NCBI GenBank assembly: GCA_947179485.1
Contig: OX359245.1
Location: 19,889,067-19,953,066 of the forward strand
Length of the DNA: 64,000 nucleotides
Reading direction: 5' to 3'
From: Allacma fusca
Lineage: Eukaryota > Arthropoda > Collembola > Symphypleona > Sminthuridae
Shown: positions 45,001 through 54,800 of the stretch, piece after piece
Position numbering within the stretch: the first letter of the stretch is position 1
Layout of the letters: each line of letters opens with the position of its first letter
Notes under the pieces: generated by a model
Told to the model about the DNA's origin: nothing
What the model saw: only the letters and a program-made list of their open reading frames with translations
Database searches by the model: none
Made by a program: the position numbers and the translations under genes

Positions 45001-47457
45001 ATGCCTCTCTTGGGTGTAACGTACCTCCTCGTTCTAACTGGCTCCAAGCAAATTCCGCTCTATGAGCATATCCGAGCTTTACTCATCTCAACACAGGTTA
45101 ATAAAATCCCATCAAATTATTTTCATTTGACTATTTACAGTCCCTTGAGATCTGTGTAGTTGGTGAGGCTCAGGCCCCTTCTTATTATAACTAACAAAAA
45201 TATCTACTACAAGTACATATGCACATACTATGTATGTCGGTCAAACCCTCAAAACAAATGATGCATGAGTGACATTTATCTGTAAAATCTAATTTTTCAT
45301 TATTATAGGGTCCTTCAAAAAAAAACTAACTTGTATTAAAAAGGGTTCTTATCTTTCATTGATAGTATGAATATGGTTATGCTCGCCGAAGTTTCGAGGA
45401 CAATTTATTTAATGTTCAAATTGTGACTGAAAGCCCAGTCTACTGTAGGTCTAGTAGAGTACGCAATAATTGTGACTCCACTTTGTTCTGTGTAGTTTTG
45501 ACTGAGAGAGCTTGGTGAAGTGTAAAAGATGAGTTTGTAGCCAAAATTGAGCTGTCCTTTTTCTATAGATATAGCAAAATAAAACGTAATAGCTTTCATT
45601 ATTTTTCTGTCTACATTACACGGAACTCTCAGTCCAAAGGGAGAATTTAGTGAAAAGGGAAACCCACTCCTCATCAGGAAGTCAATTCAGTCACATACTG
45701 GTTCATTATTATTTCACTCATTTAATGGTAGGCAGGAGAATGGTATAAATTATATACTCCAACCATAGATAGCTCTCTGGCTCAGGCAGGATTGGTGACA
45801 TAATTTCCAAAAGGCCACATTTTCTTTTAGAATAGAGCATATGAAAACATATAATTTGAATTCTAATTAGCTAGTGTGAGGGATTTTATAATTATTATTT
45901 TAATACATTTAGTTTTTAATTTGCAATTGTCATGCTTCAAAACCTCTAGGGTCAATATCGAGCACGAGGAGAAAGAGGAGATCAAAAATGTACTTTAAAT
46001 AAATAAATAGACTTAACTATTCCAGAAGTTGTCAATGTTTATTTCTGTCTAATTGTAAGTGGTTCGTGACATTTTGTGCTTCTGGATAATTGTTTGTGGG
46101 ACAATATATTATGTATTGTCCCGGATTTTGTATGCGTCATTGGTGTAATTATGTACCTACTCATCCGGACTCAATTGTGTTTTTGTGCATACGTTTGAAC
46201 TTTCAGTGTCAAGTGTAGGTATTGAATTATGTATGTATGTACGGTGATCTCAGTCCGACATTCGTTCAATTTTTTATTTGAACCTTACACTGCACCTTTC
46301 ACCCAAAACTTTTAGTTTTGATTAGCTTTGTAGCTCAGTTTCAAAAAGAAATTGTCACAACAACCATCACCCTTCCTTGTGGTTCATGTCTCTGTCTCTC
46401 ATTTTCGTCAGACCACAGATTTGGACAGGAGTTCTGTTGTTGCACTTTCCCCCATTTCGGAATCTGTCCATTCAGGATGAGGTATACACTTTCACCCCGC
46501 AATCAAAACTCTATAAATCAGAGAATCTTTAAGAATTTGTAAACTCTTAGGATTGTACTTACCAAATGCCTCAAGGGCTATATTTTTTTATTTTGTTCTA
46601 GACAGTTTATAAGATTGGGGTTAAGTATTGTTTACATACTGCGAACAATTATTATTTTTCCTAATCAAATATAATGGACTGGGACGCCGAGGGACAAATG
46701 GTGGGGAAAATCTTTACAATAATTTCTTGGTGTTTTTTTTTGGAAATTATGTGTAGGGATTTCTGGTAGCTCTACTGTACTGTTTCCTCAATGGTGAAGT
46801 AAGGAAGGCCGTTCGTCGGGGTTGGAATCGCTGTGGAGGACCCTCACTTGCATGTTGTGACTGTCAAAGAGGAGGACACTTAAATAACATGAGGGAATGG
46901 TCCCTACCACGGAGTCGCACTGAAAGTATCAGGTAAGTATATATTGTTACCTCTGGTATCTAAGCAGCTTGAAGTTTTTGTGCTTTTATAATTTGTGATA
47001 ATAATAATAATTATTGCTAGATTTTATAAAATAATTTTTTGTGGAAAGATTGTACCACCCAACGACAACTGCTCAGTGTCAGAATAATAGGCACAGTCAT
47101 TTCTCACGGGGAAGGATTGAATCAACTGTGAGTGAGATGACGACCCTGACCAATATGACCCATTCTAATAGCATTCAATTCGGGAATATGAGATCAGCAT
47201 CCGGCTCAGGCTCGGCCAGTGTCATTGCAAGACCTACCTCCATCATGGGAGATAGTGTCTGCGGGAGGAATGGTTTTGACCAGATCCTCCTAAGCCCTAC
47301 CCTCACATCTATTTCCACAAATTTGTCCGCTTTGACAACTCCGTCGGAACAGTGCAACCGAACAGACCAATTGATTCACTTCGGCTCCTCCAGTGCGACG
47401 GAATTGGCGGATGTGGATTATATTGATAATTTTGAAGGTCAACAGTATGGTATGTAG
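27583..47457 (+). CDS. DH44R: CRF-like diuretic hormone (DH44) receptor, class B GPCR, ten coding exons
   Basis: A seven-helix plasma-membrane receptor of the secretin/CRF family. In insects the closest class binds DH44 peptide and signals through Gs/cAMP in fluid balance, feeding and clock output. Exons: 27583-27997, 37632-37830, 38042-38132, 39447-39540, 41224-41304, 42092-42204, 44447-44575, 44920-45096, 46757-46932 and 47049-47457; 627 codons plus stop. All are GT/AG with matching phases. The hormone-binding domain has six Cys: [42 protein letters not shown]. The helices follow: TM1 [19 protein letters not shown]2 from [11 protein letters not shown]3 [22 protein letters not shown]4 [24 protein letters not shown] in loop 2; TM5 [22 protein letters not shown]6 [22 protein letters not shown]7 [20 protein letters not shown]. 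The tail is Ser/Thr-rich. The chosen ATG (context ACCATGA) gives no obvious signal peptide, and the frame stays open upstream to an acceptor at about 27553, so an extra 5' coding exon is possible. Confidence 0.93.
28069..28253. mobile_element. TATAAGAG-family MITE beside receptor exon 1
   Basis: Starts CAGTGCGTACTCC and ends GGGAGAGTGCACTG, with TA on both sides, 185 bases. The inner string GCAAAAATATT is shared with copies at 40947 and 60369. It lies 71 bases past the first coding exon's donor site, at the start of the long intron. Confidence 0.75.
28387..28445. repeat. CT dinucleotide microsatellite
   Basis: About 28 CT units with one CCC interruption, in receptor intron 1 between two MITEs. 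Confidence 0.95.
28476..28663. mobile_element. TATAAGAG-family MITE
   Basis: Starts CAGTGTACTCTGCGGATAAA after TA and ends GATGCTCTTAAAGCAACAGC CGACTG before TA, 188 bases. It is non-coding and lies in receptor intron 1. Ends and length match the family. Confidence 0.7.
28664..30573. other. intron 1 of the receptor gene, first part
   Basis: Intronic, A+T-rich, with the degraded MITE noted separately and a tetranucleotide TCTA/ATCT run near 29145-29165. No supported exon. The 67-codon plus-strand frame at 29246-29446 has a hydrophobic stretch but no homology I recognise. Confidence 0.4.
28870..29015. mobile_element. degraded TATAAGAG-family MITE
   Basis: Contains CGTAAGAGCACCCCTACAA at the left and TTTGCTCCTATAGG plus ATGCTCTTATAAGG at the right, the inner family motifs in the usual order. 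The terminal CAGT ends are not recognisable, so the bounds are approximate. Confidence 0.4.
30574..30834 (-). CDS. small one-membrane-segment protein, unknown, nested antisense in receptor intron 1
   Basis: An 86-codon frame with a true ATG (GGGGAAATGGCA, G at -3 and +4). It is more G+C-rich than its surroundings. N-terminal part [20 protein letters not shown], then a hydrophobic span of about 25 residues ([20 protein letters not shown] and AAYVAA), then a basic, hydrophilic tail ([17 protein letters not shown]). This looks like a type I or III single-pass small membrane protein. It matches no family I recognise. It runs opposite to the receptor gene and needs no splicing. It could equally be a chance frame; the balanced composition and basic residues just after the helix argue for a real gene. 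Confidence 0.45.
   Translation of the reverse strand: MALGIFDWILELRWETICTVAEGTLHAICFVGLVMTIGIIGMWVLAAYVAASWVSYQTRIKRAQRDELPAELTHNHNFVRKKGAIL
30965..30999. repeat. TC dinucleotide microsatellite
   Basis: CT/TC units with one TTT interruption, directly before a degraded MITE. Confidence 0.9.
31000..31165. mobile_element. degraded TATAAGAG-family MITE
   Basis: Contains ACAATAAGAGCACCTTATTA, GATAATTGGACACATTCCCA and, at the right, TTTAAGGGTGCTCTTATAAA. The middle block TTGGACACAT(C/T)CC is shared with the copy at 19619. Its left end merges with the TC microsatellite, so the bounds are approximate. Confidence 0.5.
31166..37631. other. intron 1 of the receptor gene, second part
   Basis: Intronic DNA with a TA microsatellite (32338-32377), a G8 run (33041-33048) and three copies of AGGGGCGAAG (33451, 33570, and inverted at 34056). 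The many short frames have no family signature. No supported gene. Confidence 0.45.
32338..32377. repeat. TA dinucleotide microsatellite
   Basis: An almost pure TA tract with one AATT interruption, in receptor intron 1. Confidence 0.95.
40497..40644. mobile_element. TATAAGAG-family MITE, diverged, in receptor intron 4
   Basis: Starts CAGTAAACTCATTTTGTATG and ends with GCTCCTGTAAGTGG and AGAGCCTACTG. TA lies on both sides. It is 148 bases long and sits in the intron between the exons at 39447 and 41224. Confidence 0.55.
40947..41116. mobile_element. TATAAGAG-family MITE in receptor intron 4
   Basis: Contains GGGCTCTCACTATAAGAGCA, GCAAAAATATTTTGACA and, at the right, TTTTAAAGAGGGCCCGCTG before TA. 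The left CAGT is altered. It ends about 105 bases before the receptor exon at 41224. Confidence 0.6.
41972..42000. repeat. AG dinucleotide microsatellite
   Basis: About 14 AG units, in the receptor intron just before the exon at 42092. Confidence 0.9.
42714..42740. repeat. compound GT/GA microsatellite
   Basis: GTGTGTGTGTGTG followed by GAGAGAGAGAGAG, in the receptor intron between the exons at 42092 and 44447. Confidence 0.85.
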
Positions 47458-50400
47458 GCATAGTAGAAGATCCTGTATAGATTACAAGTGAACTATGACT
47501 CTCATCCTGGACCAACTGAAGGTATCCATACAACATAGATGTTAAGGTTATTTTTGGTCAGGCAAAACATGCTATATACAATGTTTGTGATACAATTTAG
47601 CATTTAACCCCAGGCCGAGCACATTTGTATAGCTGTTATGACCGTAACTGACTCCAAAGGAATCTCATCGTCGTATCTACACCAAAGTAGTAAATCCGTG
47701 TACACAACCATGTAATTACTCTAATGTAATTAATAGGTTAATCAAAAATTATACAAGAAACTGAGATCAAGCGGCACTCAAGGGTTGTTAAAGTCACTCT
47801 TGAAAAAGTATAACTATATCGTAATATTTAAGTAGACGAAAGCAGTATGATTTTATTTGTCACAAAATTAAATGTTACAGTAATTGTTACAGTAAATGTG
47901 TTAAACTCTGATCCCAACAGTTCTATTTCACTTTATTATATCACACTTGAGCTCATATTTATAACTAAGTCACATACTTACATGTTCTTGTATTGAACCT
48001 TCAAGTACTAACTGGTTTTAATAGGGGCACTGTGAGACATCATGCTAATCTTTGTTCCTGAGCATCTGTAATAATTATTATTACGTTTAATTATTATAGA
48101 AGTAAAATTAAATACCCCATTACGACAATTGTATACGACCTGCTTGACTGTTCGGATGATCCAAACCATTGCCACCACAATTAAGAAGGAAATTAAAAGG
48201 GGTCGCTCATAAACACGCCAGATGTCCCAGTCGTCAGTTGAAGATTCCACAAGAAACTGTTATGAAATCATATCAGTCGCCAGATGTCGTGCAAACCTCA
48301 TCCAATATAAGCCTTGTGAAATCGCTGGCGTTGAAATAAAACGATGAAATGCATACCTTTATTAGTTTCAGTTTTCATTAATATTTGTCATAATTAATTT
48401 AATTGTCCCAACAGCACACGTGTAATGTTTTTACATTGTTGCTCTGTTCAAATTAGCATAAGAATTTCAAGTTAAAGTGGATTTCAAAATAAGAGAATTT
48501 TGAAGACTCAATGGAGTTGACTTGTCAAGCATGGAGTTTTGACTCGGATTACCATATATGTCTAATAGGGGGAAAGTTATTGGATGTAACCGTGGCGACG
48601 TCATTATAGTTGCCCTGACAGCAAAAAAAAACGGGCATTCTCCCGTCCATAGAAATTTATTCGCAATGTTGAACTTGGCTGTTTCGGAGAAAGTGGAATT
48701 TTTACGGAGTCACTTATCTCATATTGCATAAGGAACAGTTATTTTGGGGAATATAGCTTTTGTAAGCTCAGCAAGGCCTTGGTTGTCTTTTCGGAGATAT
48801 TGAAGCTGACTTTGAGATGATGGGAAATGGAGGGAATACTCGGAAGTTTATCCATTACATATAGATACCTACATGTATGACCGCGATGTATTAAAAAAGG
48901 ATGGTTGTTGGAGTAAGCCATTGTGGAAATTTGCTATGGGGCCCAGGAGCAAGTAAGTAGATTGGAGAGATCCACAGAGGTAAATGCAACTTGAAATCAC
49001 CTCAACTGAAAAAAGCAAGGGAATATCATCCTCATTAAAATTGTATGAAGTTTGGAGTACTATTATTTCTTTAGTATTCAGGCAATTAAGTCCGACGATT
49101 TGAGAGTTTTTTTTTCCAGGATGTAAAATTAAATGGGATTTCGAATTGAAGCTTTCCCCTGATCAGCTTCCTCTTTCTCTTCTCTTGACTTGAGCTGATT
49201 GTCAGCACATCAGGTTTGTAAGGACACCTAAGCCGCTCACAAGAATTTTTTAGTAGATGTCAAAAGGAAACATGGAAAGTTGAGAAGACCCGGTTGTGAA
49301 TGTCCTATCGATAGTTTTGTCACATACGAGTTTCGTAAGTACAGCGTACTTGCTAACAATTTGCCCATGACTTCCACAACTTATTCCAAGAACGGATAGA
49401 CGGTGTAAGGGGAAAAAATTCATGTCTTACCCTTCTCGTTACAAAAATCGAAACTTATGACTCAAATTCGGCTCAATTTATCCGAAGGGTTTTTTCCCAA
49501 AGAATATAAATTCCAACTGAATTAGGTTCCTTCTGAGAAAATTCTTGCCGCTTCAATTTCATTGGATAATATTTTAGCATGCCTTTTGTTACGTCAAAAA
49601 CCTTTCTTGCTCTTCCAACGGTTTCTGCAAGCATGGCTTATTTGAACGCAGGAACATTTATATACTTTTTTCAGTGAGTGCCTCATGAGTACTCTCAAAA
49701 CCTTCTCTAACTCTTGAGCGCTTTCTACTTTAAACTTCCAATCGGTTGGTCATTTTCTCATTCCTTTCAGTTTACTTTCCCTCCATTGCAAACACTACAA
49801 GGACGAGCGATAAGTATTCAAAGGAAGTGTAAGTTAGGAAGTGAATCTTTTAATTATACATCACAATGCCAGAGGCACTGTTTGTGTTTCACTGGTCGAC
49901 TAATTATTTACGCGAGGTCAAATAAAAAATTTATTATTACAAAAATTAGAGCTGTAGTTATATGTTGTCTGTAGTAACGCACGGTGTCAATGCACTTATA
50001 AAATGCGCAAATATCTTCCTGGAAGTATATTTTACTAGTCTCTGAGCTTTCCAATTTCCAACTCCAGGTCTTTTGTTTCTCACTCAATATCACCCAAATC
50101 CAACTTCCTGTCGCTTCTCTAGAATAATTTCCAGCATTCTCTTTATATTCAAATTTCATTTACTTTCAATCCTTTCCCATATGTTCTGAAGTTTGTCTAA
50201 AAGCACTGAGAGTGAGAGAATCACATGTATTAGCTGAATTTCTACATCTAGATATTCAAATACCACTTAGGACCATTCTAACCTTGAACCCACTTCTAGA
50301 ATTGAGCACGAGTTCACCTCGTGACGATCAACAACCCTAAGAATGTAAAAATAATTCCTCGCAAATAAATATCTATCCTATCATTTTTGTATTTTTATTG

Positions 50401-50939
50401 TCGATTTCCATCATGTGATTCTTACCGAGCAGTAAGAATCTAAGACAGCACAAGTTCCCCATAAAATGTTTCGAATAAATGCTAAAATAGTTATACCTAT
50501 AAATATATATTTTGATGTAAGATATGTAATTATATGATGTAAATCCTAAATTTCCTTGGTGCATTTGAGCGTAATAAGTTTGAAGAAGGGACTTCCGCTG
50601 CAAACAAAGATTGCTGGAAAAACGTATGCAATGAGGGATTTGAGCCAGGAGCCTAGTAAATGCATTTTTTGTACATATTGAATATCCATCCATCAACTGA
50701 GGGTGATTCCAGGTGGATTGATCGTCTGTTTTTTATATGTTGCCTACTTCCTGAGGCATCTTCAAGTGAGGCGCATTTTCGTGTAGTATGCTGAATTCAA
50801 TGATAATAAAAGTAGATATGGGAAAGATTCCCCAAGAGTCGGCATGTGTCACATGGTTAACTTCTGTGTTTTTAGTTTTCTTCAAAAGTATTGCCGACGT
50901 AGGATGCATGATCATGGGAGTGTGAAACCCTGATTGTGA
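47458..50939. other. region between the DH44 receptor and the BEL element
   Basis: The receptor's 3' UTR and flank come first; an AATAAA occurs near 48335. The minus-strand exon-like segment at 48045-48256 is described separately. The rest is A+T-rich, with short unsupported frames and no transposon ends that I noticed. Confidence 0.45.
48045..48256 (-). CDS. possible 3'-terminal exon pair of an unknown membrane protein
   Basis: On the minus strand, the acceptor ATTTCATAACAG is followed by an open 47-codon exon (48256-48116) coding FLVESSTDDWDIWRVYERP and LLISFLIVVAMVWIIRTVKQ. This is an acidic/aromatic lead and one membrane helix with a positive flank. A donor GGG|GTATTT, a 50-base A+T-rich intron ending TTATTACAG and a short last exon (48065-48045; MLRNKD, stop) would follow. 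Read without that intron, the frame continues to 48008. No in-frame ATG precedes the helix, so a real gene would need upstream exons beyond 48256 that I did not find. It is not recognised as any family. Confidence 0.35.
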
Positions 50940-50944
50940 GTCTC
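50940..50944. repeat. target-site duplication of the BEL/Pao element, left copy
   Basis: GTCTC directly before the left LTR, repeated at 57869-57873 directly after the right LTR. Five bases is usual for BEL/Pao integrases. Confidence 0.95.
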
Positions 50945-51791
50945 TGTTCAGGCTGCATTAGCCTAAACTATATTTGTATTTTTTAGCTGAAGTCCAGCTC
51001 CCTTTTTACACAGAGTATCCTACCGTTGGGACTCATTTGCATTTCTCATTGTATAGATTATGCTTACAGTGTCAATTTTAACTAGCTCACCTGGGGCTTC
51101 TGCTCGCAGATACCAATGTCAGTACCTTTTCCTAACTTCTAAATACCTGGACATTATTCTAATATTGACTTTTTCTTCAACCCTACAAACCACTGATTTA
51201 CTTTTGTATGTATGTATGTACTAATTTTATATGCCTCATCTCATATGTTTTCTAACCTAGTTAAGTGCTACACCATTGTATAGTAAATTACCTTTTATTC
51301 ATAATTATTGGATTTTAATGCATTTTCCTCCAAAATACAAAGAACCTCAACCTATAAAAAGGCTCCGAGTCTACAACTCGGAGAGCACTTCTTCTCCAGC
51401 CTTCCTATTGTAAGGACCTCAATTAGTGGGTGTCCTGGCTCCAAATTTCCTACTCCTTACGCTGTGTAATTCTACGGCTTGACATTACCACGCATTGTTG
51501 CGCTGTGTAATTCTATGGCTTGACATTACCACGTATTTTATCATAATTGACCCACCTCAAGTTAACTTTGGAGTAATTCCTTTCCAAGGCTCCGTAATTA
51601 ATTTATACCCTTTGAACTTAGTATTTGTAGTAACTATTCTTGTTTTGCAGTAATTAAATTGAGTCTTATTGAGGTTTAACCTATTGTTATTTGCTCCACT
51701 TTTATTACAACACATTTACTCCATATTTCCATCTCATACCATAAGTCCCTCATCTATCAGGAACATAAGTTATCCCGTTTCTAACGAAACA
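50945..51791 (+). repeat. left LTR of the BEL/Pao element
   Basis: 847 bases, starting TGTTCAGGCTGCATTAGCC and ending TTTCTAACGAAACA. It carries TATAAAAA at 51353-51360. Three bases on is a perfect 8-base stem with a 5-base loop (CTCCGAGT/ACTCGGAG, 51363-51383), where transcription would be expected to begin. A two-copy 41-base tandem repeat (CGCTGTGTAATTCTA.GGCTT) starts at 51460 and 51501. Confidence 0.97.
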
Positions 51792-51796
51792 TTTTT

Positions 51797-51813
51797 TGGT
51801 CCTTCGAACCGGA
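51797..51813 (+). other. primer-binding site of the BEL/Pao element, tRNA-Tyr type
   Basis: TGGTCCTTCGAACCGG starts five bases after the LTR. It is complementary to the 3' end of eukaryotic tRNA-Tyr (ending CCGGCTCGAAGGA-CCA) with one mismatch. The tRNA assignment is from memory of the conserved tRNA-Tyr acceptor stem. Confidence 0.65.
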
Positions 51814-51893
51814 TCCAGTGTAGATCAGAGCCGATTGCACTGAACCCTTTCCTTTAGTTTTAATTTGTGTTCCTGTCGAGAGGAACTTACAAT

Positions 51894-54800
51894 ATGTCTC
51901 TCCCCAGTGAAAAAACCCTCCGCGGCGCCCAGTCGTCGGTCAAGGGTCGATTCACTATCCTTGAGAAGGAAATTGCGAACCAGGGGTCACTAAAGTTGTC
52001 TCGGGTAAGGTACGACGCTCTGTTGAAGCAAATCCAAACTGGTTGGAGTAACTTCGAAACTGCCAACAGCCAGATCTACGTGTACCTTGCTGATGATGCT
52101 GCGGTAACCGCCCAAGAGAAAGAGGTCGGCGATCTCAGTTCCCGCCACCTAAAGTTACTGGAGGACCTGGAAATCCTCAAACCAGACGCCATTCCTAGCA
52201 CATCTAATACAAAGGTGAAGCTACCCGACCTGGAAGTTCCTGTGTTCCATGGGGAACTTGAGAAGTGGACTTCCTTTTATGACCTGTTTTGCGCAGCAGT
52301 TCATAGCCAAAGTGGACTAAGCCCTTCCCAGAAGCTTCAATACCTGAAGACCTCACTGAAGGGGGAAGCGGAGTCCATCATAAGCCATCTCACCATCACC
52401 GACAGCAACTACGCTGAGGCGTGGACGCTGCTGAAGGAACGCTTTGACAATAAGCGTGAGATCATTGAGGCTCATCTCAATCGTCTCATCAACCAACCCA
52501 TTATGAAGGAGGAATCTGGAGCCGCTCTGCGTCGACTCATCGACGTATCCAGAGAATGCATCCAAGCATTACGTGTCCTCAAATTACCTACCGACCATTG
52601 GGATGCCTGGCTTGTCTACACCCTGAAGGACAAGTTGGACCCTGAAACTCGCCGCCAGTGGATTCTTTCTCTGAAGAGCACGGACATGCCCACCTTTAAG
52701 GAATTCTGCGAATTCATCTCCCAGCGTGCCCGTGCAATAACCGAGTCCACCAGCACAAAACCTATCGCCTCTAAGCCCAACGGTGGTACCAGCTCCAAAC
52801 AGAAGTCTGTCTCCTCCAACCATGGCACCACCGACTCCAAATGTAAGGTTTGTAAAGATCATTTCCATCCTCTATTTAAGTGCTCGACTTTCCAAAAGTG
52901 GTCAGTCAACGAGCGAAGGGACTATGTCAAGTCCAAGAACCTGTGCTTCAACTGCTTCAGCACGAACCACAAGAGCCAAGCTTGTGGGAACAAGACCAAC
53001 TGCAAGAAGTGCAACAAGCGCCATCACACGATGGTGCATACGGAATTGCCTTCTGACACTCAAGGGGCAGGAGAAACGGCTGCAACCCATCATGTTGCGA
53101 AGAGCCATTCAACCACAAGTCATGTTCTCCTACCCACGGCAGTCGTCAACGTGGAGGACTCCAAAGGAAACCTTCACGCCGTCCGAGCCCTGTTAGACAG
53201 CGGGTCCGAAGTTAGCTTCGTGGCTGAACGGATCGTCAAGCAGCTTGGATTGAAAACCCGCACCACCAACATCTCTGTAAGTGGAGTTTCTAATGTCACC
53301 GTGGGTTCGTCCCACAAACTAGCCCATGTTCCTCTTTCGTCCCGTGTGTACTCGTACCGCACAACCCTTGAAGCCTTAGTCATGCCAAAGGTTACAGGCA
53401 GACTTCCAGGTACGAAGAACGCACTTGTGGATATGGAACACCTCCGAGGTCTCCGCTTGGCGGATCCATTCTTCTTCAAACCTGAAGAAGTTGACCTCAT
53501 CATAGGCGCAGAACTGTTCTCTGCATTATTAAGGACAACCGCAAAAATCTCTGGACCTCCAGGATTTCCCGACGCCGTTGACACCATGTTTGGATGGGTC
53601 GTTTTAGGTGTTGATTCGTCAACAAGTTCACGACCATCCGTAACATCCCACCACGCCAGTTGCGACTTAACCAACGCCGTTCAAAGGTTTTGGGAACTAG
53701 AATCTGTCCCACCTGAGGTAGTTGAGTCCAACGAAGCCTCGTTAGCCGAAGACCACTTCCAGTCCACCTACCAGAGGCTACCTGACGGACACTACATGGT
53801 AAGACTTCCTATGAAGCCAAACGCCCCAGTCCTTGGTCCATCAAGGTATAATGCTGTTCGTCGCCTCCACCAAATGGAGAAAAAGTTCTCCAAGGACCCC
53901 TTGTTCCAGCAACAGTACATTGCTGCCATGAAGGAGTACCAAGCAATGGGGTACATGGTGAAGGTTCCTACTAAGGATTCGACCATCGAATCACCCTCCA
54001 CATACTACATGCCACATCATGGAGTAGTTAAAGCCTCCAGCAGTACTACACAACTCCGTGTGGTATTTGATTCCTCAGCCAAGTCCTCTTCAGGAGTGTC
54101 ATTGAATGACAAGCTCCTTGTAGGACCTAAGACCCAGGAAGACTTGCTGTCCCATCTGCTCAGATTCCGTATGTGGAAATACGCCATATCAACCGATATT
54201 AAGCAGATGTACCATCAATTCCAAGTGCATCCCGATGACCAGCCATTGCAAAGAGTGGTTTGGCGCGAGGATCTCCAAAGCCCAATCGAAGATTGGCACA
54301 TGACCGTTGTCACGTTTGGCAACTGTGCCTCACCTTTCCTCGCCACTCGAGCTCTCAACCAACTTGCAATGGACGAGATGGACTCTTTGCCAGCAGCTTG
54401 TAAGGTAATGCTCCACGATGTGTACGTGGACAATATCATGACCGGTGAAGATGACATGTCCCGGGCACTCGCCCTTCAAGATGAACTGCTCCAGCTGAGC
54501 AGCCGGGGGAGAATTCAACTACGTAAATGGATCTCCAACGACGCTGCTCTTCTAAGCCGAATCGACCCAAGCCTATGTGAAACCAAGTTTCCTATGGACA
54601 TGTATCCAGATGATACATTCAGCACACTTGGTCTCAACTGGAATCCCTTGTCTGACTCGTTTTGCTTTTCCGTAAGGTCACCGTGTAATCAGGGAACCCA
54701 CACCAAGAGATCCTTCCTATCGAGCGTCTCTAAGATATTTGACCCCATGGGTTGGCTTTCCCCTGTGACCATCAAAATGAAGATCTTGTTTCAGTCTTTA

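Noticed and set aside
27583-47457. Calcitonin-like DH31 receptor or PDF receptor for the class B GPCR
   Set aside because: The loop and helix strings ([38 protein letters not shown]) fit the DH44/CRF receptor class better.
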